DNA of 64,000 nucleotides from Sinorhizobium medicae (GCF_007827695.1 NZ_VITA01000002.1:310001-374000); one strand, 5' to 3'. Shown: positions 36,597-46,874, counted from the first letter of the stretch. Numbers and translations: made by a program. The notes: a model not told the origin generated them from the letters alone.

Positions 36597-39377
36597 ATGC
36601 TCGAGTCCATAGCTCTTCTAGCCTTTGTGATGGCGCTCGCCGCCTTCCTTGGCGGCCGCAAGACGGCCGAGCGGCTCGATCGGGAAATCGCGAGCCTCAA
36701 GGCGGAGATCGCGCAATTGGCGAAAGAAGGGGCGGGAGGGACGACCCCGGACCTCGCAGCCGCCAAGCCTACAGAGACTGGCTTTCCCACCGCCGCTGAG
36801 ACGGACGCGGCGGCCCATGGTCCCTGGTCCGGGGCGCGGGAAGACGCGCGGATTGCTGCCGGCGAATCGGCGGCGGAGGTCGAAAGCGAAGCCACCGCCG
36901 CGCCGGTAGCGCCCCCCGAAGCGGCCGCGTGGGCCGAAAGCCTCGAGAGTCGGATTGGCGGCCGGTGGCCGGTCTGGGTTGGCGGGCTGGCCCTGGCGCT
37001 GGGTGGCTATTTCCTCGTGCAGTATTCGATCGAAGCCGGGCTCTTGAGTCCGGCGGTCCGCCTGGTGCTTGCCGCAGTTTTCGGGCTTGCTCTCGGAATT
37101 GCCGGCGAGGTGATCCGGCGCGGGGCCGAGCCTGCGATCGAAGACCGGTTTCGCAACGCGATGATTCCCGGTGTGCTGACCGCCGCCGGAGCCGTGACGC
37201 TCTTCGGTGTCGTCTACGCGGCCCATGGCGTTTACGGCTTCATCGGAACTGGCATCGCCTTCGTCCTGCTGGCGCTGATTTCGCTTGCGACCGTGGGGCT
37301 TTCACTGCTGCACGGGCAGGCGCTCGCCGGTCTCGGCCTCCTGGCCTCGCTCCTGACACCGCTCTTCGTATCGAGCGGAGAGCCGCGCCCCTGGGTGTTG
37401 TTCGGGTTCCTCGCGGTGGCCTGGCTTGCCACGCTTGCCGCGTCGCGCCTGCGTAGATGGAGAGCCGTGCCGACGCTTGCCAATGCCGGCCTGGGGCTTT
37501 GGGGACTTGCCTATGTAGCGCTCGCCACGCCATTCGAGGCGCCTCCGGTCACCTTCGCGCTACTGGTGATGGTCGCGGGTGTCGCGCTGATCTGGCCCGG
37601 CCGGGCGGAGCCGAGCGCGGAGGCGAGCCGGGCACCGCCAATCGGTGCCGCCACTGAGCCCGGCGCGTGGGAAAGGCTCTTCACGCCGCCTCATCTTGCC
37701 GTAAGCATATCGGCGGCGATCGTCGCGACGGTTCTGTCCCTTTTGTTCATCAGCCCGGCGGTCGATGCCGCGCATTTCCCGGTAAGCGAGTTCATGGTGA
37801 TCGTCGTCGCCCTCGCGGCGGCAGGCTCATTGAGGCCCTCGGCGGCCTATGCGGCACTGCTTGCCGCCATCGGCGCCGTCGTCGGCACCTGGAGTTTGAC
37901 CGCGCTCAGCGGTGTTCTTGGATATTTTGATCCCTCATTCGCCGATTCATCCCCTGCGATTGTCGTCCCCGGCCGCACAGCCATGCTGACGGCCATGACC
38001 CTTTCCGGCGCCTTCGTCCTCTTCGCGGTCTTCGTCCTTCAGCGCCGCCCGGCAGACAACCGGCAATTTGCGGCGCTGTGGGCGGGCATCGCCGCCGTGG
38101 TGCCGAATGCGCTTCTGGCCATGTCGTTCGTGATGACTGGCAATTTCGCCTTCGACCTGCCCCATGGCCTTGCCGCGTTTGCGGGCGGCCTGTTCCTTCT
38201 CGGTCTCATCGAATGGCTCAATCGGCGGGACGCCGGCGAAGTGGCTGCCGATGTCGATCAGGGGCTGCTGGCACTCGGTTCCTTCGGTCTCTTCGTCATT
38301 GGGCTTCACGCCTGGACCGACGGCCTGGTGACCACCCTGGCGATCGCGCTTCTCGGGGCCGGATACAGCTTCGCCACACGTCTGCGCTCCTGGCCGATTC
38401 TCCCCTGGGTGACGGTGGCCGGCGCGGTTGTCATTCTTGCGCGCATTGCCTGGGAACCGACGATCGTCGGGCCGGGCACTCTCGCAACGACTCCGGTCTT
38501 CAACGCGCTGCTCCCGGGCTACGGCATTCCGGCACTGCTGCTCGTCGCCTCAGCCTATTTCCTGCGGGTGTGGCCGGACCTGCGCGTACGCAACCTGCTG
38601 CAGGCGCTCGCTAGCCTCTTCGTCCTGCTGACGCTAGCGATACTCGTGCGTCATGCAATGAACCACGGCGCGCTCGACAGCTCCGTCCCGACACTCGGCG
38701 AACAGGCGATCTATACGCTTCTCGCCATCGGCGCTTCGGGGATATTCATGACGCTGGATGGAAGGTCCCCAAGTCCGGTGTTCCGCTATGGAGGCATGGC
38801 GCTCGGCGTCCTGTCCATGCTCTCCGTGCTTGCGGCGCACCTTGTCGGCCTGAACCCCTATTTCAGCGGAGAACTGCTCGGCAGCGTCCCCTTCTTCGAT
38901 CTGCTTCTCATCGGCTATCTGCTGCCCGCTATCGGCTACTCGGGTCTTGCCTGGTATGCACGCCGCAGGAGGCCGCTGCCCTATGTCGCGGCGCTCGCCG
39001 TCAGCGGCGCCGTGCTCGCCTTCGCCTGGGCTACCTTGAGCGTTCGCCGCTTCTGGCAGGGTCAGAACGTTGCCGACTGGAAGAGTTTCCTGCAAGGCGA
39101 AACCTACACCTATTCGGTCGTCTGGCTCGTGCTCGGCGTGCTGCTGCTCGTGGCCGGCTCGCGTTTCGATGCAAAGAGTGTCCGGATTGCTTCGGCCGTT
39201 CTCGTCTTCGTTGCTGTACTCAAGGTCTTTTTGGTTGATATGTCCAATCTGGAAGGTTTCCTGCGGGCGTTGTCCTTTATCGGCCTCGGGGCCGTACTGA
39301 TCGGCATCGGGCTCTTCTACCAGAAAATATTGTCGAGCAGCTCCGGCGACGCCGGTGAAGGGGCTCGCCGCGCATGA
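36597..39377 (+). CDS. DUF2339 polytopic membrane protein
   Basis: A 926-residue protein starting MLESIALLAFVMALAAFLGG. One N-terminal span is followed by a coiled-coil (RLDREIASLKAEIAQLAKEG), an Ala/Glu-rich linker, and more than twenty further spans. DUF2339 proteins of this size and plan are found in many proteobacteria; function is unknown. The start has GGGGGAACTG upstream; an ATG at 36576 is the alternative. Its stop overlaps the next gene by 4 bases (ATGA). Confidence 0.85.
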   Translation: MLESIALLAFVMALAAFLGGRKTAERLDREIASLKAEIAQLAKEGAGGTTPDLAAAKPTETGFPTAAETDAAAHGPWSGAREDARIAAGESAAEVESEATAAPVAPPEAAAWAESLESRIGGRWPVWVGGLALALGGYFLVQYSIEAGLLSPAVRLVLAAVFGLALGIAGEVIRRGAEPAIEDRFRNAMIPGVLTAAGAVTLFGVVYAAHGVYGFIGTGIAFVLLALISLATVGLSLLHGQALAGLGLLASLLTPLFVSSGEPRPWVLFGFLAVAWLATLAASRLRRWRAVPTLANAGLGLWGLAYVALATPFEAPPVTFALLVMVAGVALIWPGRAEPSAEASRAPPIGAATEPGAWERLFTPPHLAVSISAAIVATVLSLLFISPAVDAAHFPVSEFMVIVVALAAAGSLRPSAAYAALLAAIGAVVGTWSLTALSGVLGYFDPSFADSSPAIVVPGRTAMLTAMTLSGAFVLFAVFVLQRRPADNRQFAALWAGIAAVVPNALLAMSFVMTGNFAFDLPHGLAAFAGGLFLLGLIEWLNRRDAGEVAADVDQGLLALGSFGLFVIGLHAWTDGLVTTLAIALLGAGYSFATRLRSWPILPWVTVAGAVVILARIAWEPTIVGPGTLATTPVFNALLPGYGIPALLLVASAYFLRVWPDLRVRNLLQALASLFVLLTLAILVRHAMNHGALDSSVPTLGEQAIYTLLAIGASGIFMTLDGRSPSPVFRYGGMALGVLSMLSVLAAHLVGLNPYFSGELLGSVPFFDLLLIGYLLPAIGYSGLAWYARRRRPLPYVAALAVSGAVLAFAWATLSVRRFWQGQNVADWKSFLQGETYTYSVVWLVLGVLLLVAGSRFDAKSVRIASAVLVFVAVLKVFLVDMSNLEGFLRALSFIGLGAVLIGIGLFYQKILSSSSGDAGEGARRA

Positions 39378-40030
39378 GCCGGATTCCCGCATTGGCGGCT
39401 GCCTTCGCTCCTCACGCCGAACTTGCCGGCGAACTCCTTCCGCATGCCTTTGCCGCCGAAGACGGCTCGCACGATGCTTCGCACCTCATTCGCGTCTGGA
39501 AGAACGCGCTCCGGATTCAGGCGGAGGAGGGTGGCGACATACGCCAGCTCGCCGCCGCCGTGCTGCTGCATGACTGCGTTTCCGTCGAAAAGAACTCGCC
39601 GTTGCGGGCCGAGGCGTCGCGGCTGGCGGCCGAAAAAGCGTCCGCGGTCCTTGGCGACCTCGGCTGGAGCCCGGCCGATATTTCATCCGTCGCCCATGCG
39701 ATTCTGACCCACAGCTTTTCGGCCAATCTTGCACCGGAGACGCTCGAGGCCGGAATTCTTCAGGACGCGGATCGCCTCGATGCCATCGGCATGGTCGGCG
39801 CCGCGCGTTGCTTCTACATAGCAGGGCGCATGGGCAGCGGTCTCTACGATCCGCTCGACCCCTTGGCCGAGGAGAGACCGCCCGACGACAAGGCCTTTGC
39901 GATCGATCACTTCGAAACGAAGCTCTTCCGTCTCTCCGGCGGCTTCCAGACCGGAGCCGGCCGGCGTCTGGCTTTGGAACGTGAAGCCCGGCTGCGCAGC
40001 GTGCTTGCCATGATGCTCGACGAAATCTAA
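39374..40030 (+). CDS. HD-domain phosphohydrolase (YedJ-like)
   Basis: A 218-residue protein. DASHLIRVWKNALRIQAEEG supplies the first histidine, AAVLLHDCVSVEKNSPL the HD pair and LQDADRLDAIGMVGAARCFY the last aspartate, as in YedJ and related HD enzymes with presumed nucleotide or phosphate-ester hydrolysis. It is translationally coupled to DUF2339 (ATGA overlap). Substrate unknown. Confidence 0.88.
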   Translation: MSRIPALAAAFAPHAELAGELLPHAFAAEDGSHDASHLIRVWKNALRIQAEEGGDIRQLAAAVLLHDCVSVEKNSPLRAEASRLAAEKASAVLGDLGWSPADISSVAHAILTHSFSANLAPETLEAGILQDADRLDAIGMVGAARCFYIAGRMGSGLYDPLDPLAEERPPDDKAFAIDHFETKLFRLSGGFQTGAGRRLALEREARLRSVLAMMLDEI

Positions 40031-40108
40031 ATCCTTCAAAGGATTACCGCGGCCGCATGATTCATTTTGCGAGCGCTCTGAATCAATTTCGCAACATGGA
40101 ACAGTGTG

Positions 40109-40960
40109 ATGAAAGTGACCGGCCTCAGCATCCACCCTTTAAAGAGCGGTCGTGCGGTACCGCAGACGGCCGTGACGGTCGATCTCGACGGGCTGGCGGG
40201 TGACCGGCGCTTCATGCTGGTTGAGCCCGACGGACATTTCATCACCCAACGCGAATTGCAGGTGCTGGCGCAGGTCCAGGCGGAGCAGGTGGACGGCGGC
40301 GTTCGCCTCAGGATGAACGGCCAGGAGCTCTCCATTCGCTTCGATCCGGACGACCGCCTCGACGTCCGCGTCTGGTCGAGCGATGTCAATGCCGCCGTCG
40401 CTGACGACGTGTCCAACGACGTGCTGTCCGGCTGGTTCGGACGCGCAGTCAAGCTCGTCCACATGGATGCTGAGGCCGAGCGTTTCGTCGGTGCCGAATG
40501 GGCAGGAGCGGCCGCGCCCGTCGGATTCGCCGACGGCTTCCCGATTCTGGTCACGACGACGGGCTCGCTCGCCGACCTCAACCGAACTCTGGTCGAGAAG
40601 GGGCAGGAGCCGGTCGGCATGGAGCGCTTCCGCACCAACATCCTCATCGATTGCGACGAAGCCTGGGCCGAAGATCTTTGGGAAAGTATCGAGATTGCCG
40701 GCATCACCTTCGATCTCGTCAAGCCCTGTTCGCGGTGCATCATGACGACGCAGGATCAAACGACCGGCGAACGTATGGGGGGCAACCCGATCCAAGGTCT
40801 TGCGGAAAAGCGCATGTCTGCGGACCGGCGCGTTCCCGGCGTGCTCTTCGGCTGGAACGCCGTGCCCCGAGGCGAGGGGATCCTCAGGCTCGGCGATGCG
40901 GTCAAGGTCGTGCGCCGTCGCCATGAGCGTTGGCCGATGAAGATGCGTTCCGCCGGCTGA
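40109..40960 (+). CDS. MOSC-domain protein (YcbX/mARC-like)
   Basis: A 283-residue protein: N-terminal MOSC_N beta domain (MKVTGLSIHPLKSGRAVPQT) and C-terminal MOSC domain with ERFRTNILIDC and the conserved cysteine in KPCSRCIMTTQDQTTG that binds molybdenum in YcbX and mARC. Such proteins reduce N-hydroxylated compounds. The ferredoxin domain of full-length YcbX is absent, so it needs a separate electron donor. The ATG at 40109 is preferred to the adjoining GTG at 40106. Confidence 0.88.
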   Translation: MKVTGLSIHPLKSGRAVPQTAVTVDLDGLAGDRRFMLVEPDGHFITQRELQVLAQVQAEQVDGGVRLRMNGQELSIRFDPDDRLDVRVWSSDVNAAVADDVSNDVLSGWFGRAVKLVHMDAEAERFVGAEWAGAAAPVGFADGFPILVTTTGSLADLNRTLVEKGQEPVGMERFRTNILIDCDEAWAEDLWESIEIAGITFDLVKPCSRCIMTTQDQTTGERMGGNPIQGLAEKRMSADRRVPGVLFGWNAVPRGEGILRLGDAVKVVRRRHERWPMKMRSAG

Positions 40961-40962
40961 GA

Positions 40963-40994
40963 CCCGTCCGCAGGAAGCTGCGCTTGCGGGCGGG
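40963..40994 (+). terminator. Hairpin after MOSC gene
   Basis: CCCGTCCGCA (40963-40972) and TGCGGGCGGG (40985-40994) pair over 10 positions with one G-T wobble. It starts 3 bases after the stop. No T-run. Confidence 0.45.
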
Positions 40995-41087
40995 GCATCA
41001 ATTCCTGTGATCGCATCGTCAATTTAATTGGCTTCCCCCGAGGCGGGCACCACCATAGGATGGCCCCTCATCATCAGGAGCTTGTCC

Positions 41088-42326
41088 ATGTCTGCCGTTT
41101 CTCCCGCAGTCACCCGGCCACTCGATCGCAGCGGCTTGCCCTGGCTCATCATCGTCGCCGGCTCCATCATCGCGATGCTGACCTTCGGTCCGCGCTCCGC
41201 CATGGGCTTCTTCCAACTGCCGATGCTTGCCGAAAAGGGCTGGGACCGGACGACCTTCGGCCTCGCAATGGCGTTTCAAAATCTCTGTTGGGGCCTTGGC
41301 CAACCGGTCTTCGGCGCGATCGCCGACAAGTTCGGCACCTGGCGCGTGCTCGCGCTTTCCGGCATCGTCTACGCGGCAGGCCTGATCCTGATGGCCTTCG
41401 CGGATGCGCCGATCTGGCTGCATATTGGAGGCGGCGTTCTGGTCGGTCTCGGGGTTGCGTCCGGCTCCTTCGGCATCGTGCTTTCCGCATTCGCGCGCAA
41501 TGTCGTGCCCGAGCAGCGTTCGCTCGCCTTCGGCATAGGCACCGCCGCCGGCTCGGCCGGCATGTTCCTCTTCGCGCCGCTGAGCCAGGGCCTCATCTCC
41601 GCCTATGGCTGGTCAGACAGTCTCGTCTACCTCGGGCTCTTGATGCTGCTCGTCCCTCTCTTCGCGATTCCGTTGCGCGGCAATGCCGCTTCCGGCAGCC
41701 AGTCGGCGACGATGTACAAGCAGACGGTCCGCGAAGCGCTTAGGGAAGCACTCGGTCACAAGAGCTATCTTCTGCTCGTCTCGGGCTTCTTCGTCTGCGG
41801 CTATCAGGTCGCTTTCATCACCGCGCATTTTCCGGCCTATATCGGCGATCTAGGCATCGATGCCCGTTATGCTGTGATCGCGCTGGCATTGATCGGCTTC
41901 TTCAACATTATCGGCTCGTTCTCGGCCGGCCTGATCGGTCAGCGCTATTCGAAGCCCTATTTTCTGACGCTGATCTATCTTGCCCGCTCGGTCGCGGTTT
42001 CGGCCTTCCTGCTGCTGCCGCAGACGCCGACCTCGGTCATCGTCTTCGCGGTCGTTATGGGCCTGTTGTGGCTGTCGACGGTGCCGCCGACCAATGGACT
42101 GGTGGCGATCATGTTCGGAACGCGGCATCTGGGCCTGCTTGGCGGCATCGTCTTCCTGTCGCACCAGATCGGTTCATTCCTGGGCGTGTGGATGGGCGGA
42201 TATCTTTACGACCGATTCGGCTCCTACGATCCTGTCTGGTGGGTGGGTGTCGCGCTCGGCATCTTCGCGGCCATCGTTCACTGGCCGATCGAGGAGCGCG
42301 CCGTCGCACGCCCGGCAACAGCTTGA
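41088..42326 (+). CDS. MFS transporter
   Basis: A 412-residue protein with 12 predicted spans. The loop-2/3 motif is seen as GQPVFGAIADKFGTWRVLAL; the first span has FGPRSAMGFFQLPM. The family pattern (substrate-free start, GFFVCGYQVAFITAHFPAYI in the second half) is that of the oxalate/formate-like and related uptake permeases; the substrate cannot be read from sequence. CAGGAGCTTGTCC fixes the start at 41088. A strong hairpin ends the unit. Confidence 0.88.
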   Translation: MSAVSPAVTRPLDRSGLPWLIIVAGSIIAMLTFGPRSAMGFFQLPMLAEKGWDRTTFGLAMAFQNLCWGLGQPVFGAIADKFGTWRVLALSGIVYAAGLILMAFADAPIWLHIGGGVLVGLGVASGSFGIVLSAFARNVVPEQRSLAFGIGTAAGSAGMFLFAPLSQGLISAYGWSDSLVYLGLLMLLVPLFAIPLRGNAASGSQSATMYKQTVREALREALGHKSYLLLVSGFFVCGYQVAFITAHFPAYIGDLGIDARYAVIALALIGFFNIIGSFSAGLIGQRYSKPYFLTLIYLARSVAVSAFLLLPQTPTSVIVFAVVMGLLWLSTVPPTNGLVAIMFGTRHLGLLGGIVFLSHQIGSFLGVWMGGYLYDRFGSYDPVWWVGVALGIFAAIVHWPIEERAVARPATA

Positions 42327-42340
42327 TCGGCAAAATCCCG

Positions 42341-42373
42341 CGATGCGTCCGTTGAGAGGCGGACGCATCGTTT
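42341..42373 (+). terminator. Terminator of MFS gene
   Basis: CGATGCGTCCG (42341-42351), an 8-base loop, CGGACGCATCG (42360-42370), then TTTCCC. 11-bp perfect stem 14 bases after the stop. Confidence 0.75.
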
Positions 42374-42449
42374 CCCATCCGGCGCGCTTGAAATCTGTCA
42401 CAAAACTTTCTAAATCAGTCACGGCGGCTTAGCCGCTTTTGTTTTGCAC

Positions 42450-42476
42450 CAATTATGCTCAATGTGAGCATAATTG
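42450..42476. promoter_or_regulatory. Probable NadQ operator before nadA
   Basis: CAATTATGCTCA-ATG-TGAGCATAATTG: perfect 12-bp arms and a 3-base centre, 31 bases before the nadA start. A TTTTGCACC just upstream may be the -35, so binding would cover the promoter. A NadQ-type regulator gene lies at 46948-47916. Confidence 0.8.
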
Positions 42477-42507
42477 TATCACCGGCACGGTGAGAGAGGA
42501 GATCCCG

Positions 42508-43587
42508 ATGACCACTCTTAACCTTCGCAAGGATGCGGCGCCCGCTCCGGCCTTCGTGAGCGCTGCGGCACGCTTCGGCGTCATCGAAAAACCCGATCTC
42601 GCCTTCACCCCGGCTGTCGCACGCGAGACCGAGCATCTCTACGAGAAGGTCAAGGACTTCATCCCCGCATTCGAGTGGGCGGCCTATGCGCCCTATGTCC
42701 ATGCGATCAACCGGCTGAAGAAGGAACGCAACGCGGTCATCCTCGCTCACAATTACCAGACGCCGGATATTTTTCACTGCGTGGCGGACATCGTCGGCGA
42801 TTCGCTCCAACTCGCGCGCGACGCCACTAAAGTGGACGCCGAGATCATCATTCAGTGCGGCGTGCACTTCATGGCCGAGACGTCGAAGCTGCTCAACCCG
42901 GAAAAAACGGTCCTCATTCCGGATGCCAGAGCAGGGTGCTCGCTGTCGGAGTCGATCACCGGCGCGGATGTGCGGCTCCTCAAGGAGCGCTATCCGGGTG
43001 TGCCGGTCGTTACCTATGTCAACACATCGGCCGATGTGAAGGCGGAGACCGACATCTGCTGCACCTCGTCCAACGTGCTGGCAGTGGTTGAAAGTCTGGA
43101 ATCCGATACCGTGCTCTGCATCCCCGACGAATATCTGGCGATGAACGTGGCGCGAGAGACGAACAAGAAGATCCTGACCTGGAAAGGTCACTGCGAGGTT
43201 CACGAGCGTTTCACGGCAGCCGAACTCCTGGCTTACAAGGAAGCCAATCCCGGCATCGAGATCGTCGGCCATCCGGAATGCCACCCCGACGTCATCGCCG
43301 TCTGCGACTTCTCCGGATCCACCTCGGGCATGATCAATTACGTCAAGGACAAACGGCCTCAACGCGTGCTGCTCGTGACCGAATGCTCGATGGCATCGAA
43401 TATTCAGGCGGAGGTCAAAGGCGTGGATTTCGTAAAGCCCTGCAATCTGTGTCCGCACATGAAGCGCATCACGCTGCCGAAGATCTTCGACAGCCTGCTC
43501 ACCATGACGGAAGAGGTTCTGGTCGACCCCGCGATCGCCGACCGCGCGCGGCTCGCAGTCGAGCGCATGGTGAACCTCAAGCAGTGA
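42508..43587 (+). CDS. nadA: Quinolinate synthase
   Basis: A 359-residue [4Fe-4S] enzyme that condenses iminoaspartate with dihydroxyacetone phosphate to quinolinate. [59 protein letters not shown] and [20 protein letters not shown] carry the conserved cysteine ligands. GAGAGGAGATCCCG fixes the start at 42508. First gene of nadABC, behind the palindromic operator. Confidence 0.96.
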   Translation: MTTLNLRKDAAPAPAFVSAAARFGVIEKPDLAFTPAVARETEHLYEKVKDFIPAFEWAAYAPYVHAINRLKKERNAVILAHNYQTPDIFHCVADIVGDSLQLARDATKVDAEIIIQCGVHFMAETSKLLNPEKTVLIPDARAGCSLSESITGADVRLLKERYPGVPVVTYVNTSADVKAETDICCTSSNVLAVVESLESDTVLCIPDEYLAMNVARETNKKILTWKGHCEVHERFTAAELLAYKEANPGIEIVGHPECHPDVIAVCDFSGSTSGMINYVKDKRPQRVLLVTECSMASNIQAEVKGVDFVKPCNLCPHMKRITLPKIFDSLLTMTEEVLVDPAIADRARLAVERMVNLKQ

Positions 43588-43641
43588 TCGTTCGGCCGGA
43601 GTCGTTCCGGCAGGCATGCCGAGGCATGCAGGGTTCAAATA

Positions 43642-43684
43642 CTGCGGCAGATTTGCGTGTCAGAGAGGACGCGCGGCGCCGCAG
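43642..43684. repeat. Nested-hairpin repeat, copy 2
   Basis: Outer arms CTGCGGC (43642-43648) and GCCGCAG (43678-43684) and an inner GCGT/ACGC stem match the copy at 23351-23395 in layout, with paired changes in the outer stem (A-T to G-C at two positions). It lies between nadA and nadB, ending 20 bases before the nadB ATG. Confidence 0.68.
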
Positions 43685-43704
43685 GTCTGGAGGAGTGCTG
43701 AGCC

Positions 43705-45303
43705 ATGTTGACCGACCATTTTCGTCCGCAATCCTTCAACGGGATCGATGACATCGTCATCGTCGGCGGCGGCCTTGCAGGGCTTTTCTGCGCGCTGAAG
43801 CTGGCGCCGCGTCCGGTCACGATCCTTGCCGCCGCACCGATCGGCTACGGCGCCTCCTCGGCATGGGCGCAAGGCGGGATCGCCGCGGCGATGAGCAAGG
43901 GCGATACATTCGACAAGCATGTCGCCGACACGGTCGCGGCCGGTGCCGGTATCGTCGACGAGAAGATGACGCGCATGATGGTCGCCGAGGGCCCGGCCCG
44001 CATCCACGACCTGCTCGAATTCGGAGTGCCCTTCGACCGCGATCTCGAGGGAAAGCTCATGCTCTCGCGGGAAGCCGCGCATTCCGAGCGACGCATCGTC
44101 CGTGTCAAGGGCGATATGGCCGGTAAATCGATCATGGAGGCGTTGATTGCCGCGGTGCGCAATACTCCGTCCATCCGGGTGATCGAGGGCTATGTTGTCG
44201 AGGAACTCGTGCGCGAGGGGCGGTTCATCTCCGGTGTCGTTGCACGGCCGGATGCCGGCCAGTCGAAGAGCCGCGTTTCCTTCCCGGCGCGCGCCGTCGT
44301 TCTGTGCTCCGGCGGCGTCGGCCATCTCTATGCCGTCACGACCAATCCCTGGGAAGCCTGCGGTCAGGGCGTCGGCATGGCGGCGCGGGCGGGTGCCATC
44401 ATCGCCGACCCCGAATTCGTTCAGTTTCATCCGACCGCAATTGATATCGGCAAGGATCCAGCGCCGCTCGCCACCGAAGCCTTGCGCGGCGACGGCGCCA
44501 TCCTCATCAATGCGGAAGGCCGGCGCTTCATGCTCGACATCCACCCGGATGGTGAGCTTGCGCCGCGCGACATCGTCTCCCGCGGCGTCTTCGCGGAAGT
44601 TCAGGCCGGACGCGGAGCCTTCCTCGATTGCACGAAGGCCGTCGGCAGGCATTTTCCCGACATGTTCCCGACCGTTTACGCATCGTGCATGGCAGCGGGT
44701 ATCGACCCGGTGTCACAGCCGATCCCCGTCGTCCCGGCCGTGCATTACCACATGGGCGGCGTGTTGACGGACGGGGAGGGGCGGACGTCCATCGACGGAC
44801 TCTGGGCGGCTGGCGAAGTGACTTCGACGGGCGTTCACGGCGCCAACCGCCTTGCCTCCAATTCGCTGCTCGAGGCGGTCGTATTCGCGGCGCGCATCGC
44901 GGAAAACATCAAGGGCAGCTTGCCGGCGCCGAAGCTCACCTCCTGGGGCGACAATGCCGGCGAGAATGACGATCCCGTGACGGTCGAAGACAGTCCGCCT
45001 TTCAAGCTGCTTCGGCAGCTGATGAGCGACTGCGTCGGAGTCGTGCGGACGCGCGAAAGCCTGACCCGCGCGATCCAGGGGATCACGCGGCTCGAGCGGG
45101 CCAACAAGCGACTTCGCTTCGCCAATATAGCCACCACGGCCAAGCTCATAGCGGTCGCGGCGCTGCAGCGGACGGAAAGCCGCGGCGGTCATTTCCGCGC
45201 CGATTGCCCGGGTGAGCGGCCGGATTGGCAGCGCCGGACCTACCTGACGCTTGCCCAGGCGGAGCGCCTGGCCGTCGAAGTGGCCGAGAGCGAGCCGGCA
45301 TGA
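43705..45303 (+). CDS. nadB: L-aspartate oxidase
   Basis: A 532-residue FAD enzyme that oxidises aspartate to iminoaspartate for Nad[19 protein letters not shown] is the FAD-binding start; [11 protein letters not shown] and [20 protein letters not shown] then [20 protein letters not shown] are succinate-dehydrogenase-type flavin motifs. CTGGAGGAGTGCTGAGCC precedes the ATG. Read with nadA across a 117-base gap that carries a repeat. Confidence 0.96.
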   Translation: MLTDHFRPQSFNGIDDIVIVGGGLAGLFCALKLAPRPVTILAAAPIGYGASSAWAQGGIAAAMSKGDTFDKHVADTVAAGAGIVDEKMTRMMVAEGPARIHDLLEFGVPFDRDLEGKLMLSREAAHSERRIVRVKGDMAGKSIMEALIAAVRNTPSIRVIEGYVVEELVREGRFISGVVARPDAGQSKSRVSFPARAVVLCSGGVGHLYAVTTNPWEACGQGVGMAARAGAIIADPEFVQFHPTAIDIGKDPAPLATEALRGDGAILINAEGRRFMLDIHPDGELAPRDIVSRGVFAEVQAGRGAFLDCTKAVGRHFPDMFPTVYASCMAAGIDPVSQPIPVVPAVHYHMGGVLTDGEGRTSIDGLWAAGEVTSTGVHGANRLASNSLLEAVVFAARIAENIKGSLPAPKLTSWGDNAGENDDPVTVEDSPPFKLLRQLMSDCVGVVRTRESLTRAIQGITRLERANKRLRFANIATTAKLIAVAALQRTESRGGHFRADCPGERPDWQRRTYLTLAQAERLAVEVAESEPA

Positions 45304-45352
45304 CGGCGGCAAAGGCGCAAACTGACACCCTTCCAACCGCAGGAACGACATC

Positions 45353-46252
45353 ATGACCGCCCTTCGCCCCGAACTGCCCGTCCTCATGCTCGAGGAGCAG
45401 GTGAAAGCCGCCCTTCTCGAAGATCTCGGCCGGGCTGGTGACATCACCACGCTCTCGACGATCGGACCGGACCGGAAGGCGAGCGCCGAAATGAGCGTGC
45501 GCGAAGCGGGCGTCGTGGCCGGGCTGGACCTGGCCCGGACCGCCTTCCGCCTGATCGATCCGTCTATCCGCTTCGAAGCGGTCGCCGCGGATGGCGATCG
45601 CGTGGCGTCAGGTGCGACGATTGCGCGAATTTCCGGCCGTGCCCGGGGGATTCTGTCCGCCGAGCGGGTGGCACTCAACTTTCTCATGCATCTTTCGGGA
45701 GTCGCGACCTACACGGCCTCTTTCGCCGATGAGATCGCCCATACCGGGGCCAGGGTCTGCTGCACGCGCAAGACGATCCCCGGGCTTCGCGCGCTCGAAA
45801 AATACGCCGTCCGCCTCGGTGGCGGCTCCAATCATCGTTACGGTCTCGACGACGCGGTGCTGATCAAGGATAACCATATTGCCGTTTCCGGCGGGGTTGC
45901 CGGCGCCATACGGGCCGCCCGGGCTTACTGCGGCCATCTCGTTAAGGTCGAAGCCGAAGTGGATGGGCTTGCGCAGCTGCGCGAAGCCTTGACCGCCGCT
46001 CCGGATGTGATCCTGCTCGACAATATGGGACCGGAACTGCTCGGCGAAGCCGTCGCAATCAATGCGGCGCATTGGGGGCTTACCTCCGCTTCCTACGCCG
46101 GCGACCTGCGCCGCACCAGGCTCGAAGCATCCGGAAATGTGAGGATCGAAACCATTCGGGCAATTGCCGAAACGGGCGTGGACTACATCTCGACATCGAA
46201 GATCACGATGGCCGCGCCGACGCTCGACATCGGTCTGGACGTGTCGATTTAG
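45353..46252 (+). CDS. nadC: Nicotinate-nucleotide pyrophosphorylase (carboxylating)
   Basis: A 299-residue quinolinate phosphoribosyltransferase making nicotinate mononucleotide. LLEDLGRAGDITTLST, GARVCCTRKTIPGLRALEKY and RLGGGSNHRYGLDDAVLIKD then NHIA are signature segments; SKITMAAPTLDIGLDV closes the barrel. It starts 50 bases after nadB, completing the de novo NAD branch. Confidence 0.96.
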   Translation: MTALRPELPVLMLEEQVKAALLEDLGRAGDITTLSTIGPDRKASAEMSVREAGVVAGLDLARTAFRLIDPSIRFEAVAADGDRVASGATIARISGRARGILSAERVALNFLMHLSGVATYTASFADEIAHTGARVCCTRKTIPGLRALEKYAVRLGGGSNHRYGLDDAVLIKDNHIAVSGGVAGAIRAARAYCGHLVKVEAEVDGLAQLREALTAAPDVILLDNMGPELLGEAVAINAAHWGLTSASYAGDLRRTRLEASGNVRIETIRAIAETGVDYISTSKITMAAPTLDIGLDVSI

Positions 46253-46355
46253 CCCGCTTCTCGGGGCTTACCACAACTCCACCGCGTTCTAACGGAACGA
46301 CCGCGGCAGCCGCGCGTTGTTCCCGATCAACCCGCGCGTGAGAGGGAGAACTCCG

Positions 46356-46874
46356 ATGATGAGAACGATGATCGCGATCGCCGTTGCGGCCGGAATGGCA
46401 AGCGCCGCCTCGGCGCAACAATCCTCGCAGACGGCGACGGCCGAGTTCATGGGCAAGGACGGCACGGATATTGGACGGGCCACTTTGACGGCAGGCGGCA
46501 AGGGCGTGCTGATCGAAATGGAGATAAGCGGCCTGCCGAAAGATAGCTGGGTCGCCTTTCACGCTCACGAAATGGGGCGGTGTGACCCCAAGGAGGGTTT
46601 CGAGTCCGCGGGCAAGCATTTCGCCGGCAAGGACGAGAATACCGAGCATGGTTTTCTGGCCGCGAACGGCCCGCATGCAGGCGATATGCCGAACCAGTAT
46701 GTCGGCGCCGACGGAACCCTGCGCGCGCATGTGTTCAACAGCTTCGTTTCCCTCGACGACGCCGGCAACGGTCTTCGCGGCCGCGCTTTGGTAATCCACA
46801 TGCATTCGGACGACAATCGCAGCCAACCGTCTGGCGATGCAGGCGACCGGCTGGCCTGCGCGGTGGTGAAATAA
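46356..46874 (+). CDS. sodC: Cu/Zn superoxide dismutase
   Basis: A 172-residue periplasmic enzyme: signal peptide MMRTMIAIAVAAGMASAASA, then copper-site FHAHEMGRCDPKEG, SAGKHFAGKDENTEHGFLA, zinc-site GPHAGDMPN, and C-terminal HMHSDDNRSQPSGDAGDRLA then CAVV with the conserved cysteine and arginine. It disproportionates superoxide outside the cytoplasm. GAGAGGGAGAACTCCG precedes the start. It lies 104 bases after nadC; whether the two share a transcript is not clear. Confidence 0.93.
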   Translation: MMRTMIAIAVAAGMASAASAQQSSQTATAEFMGKDGTDIGRATLTAGGKGVLIEMEISGLPKDSWVAFHAHEMGRCDPKEGFESAGKHFAGKDENTEHGFLAANGPHAGDMPNQYVGADGTLRAHVFNSFVSLDDAGNGLRGRALVIHMHSDDNRSQPSGDAGDRLACAVVK

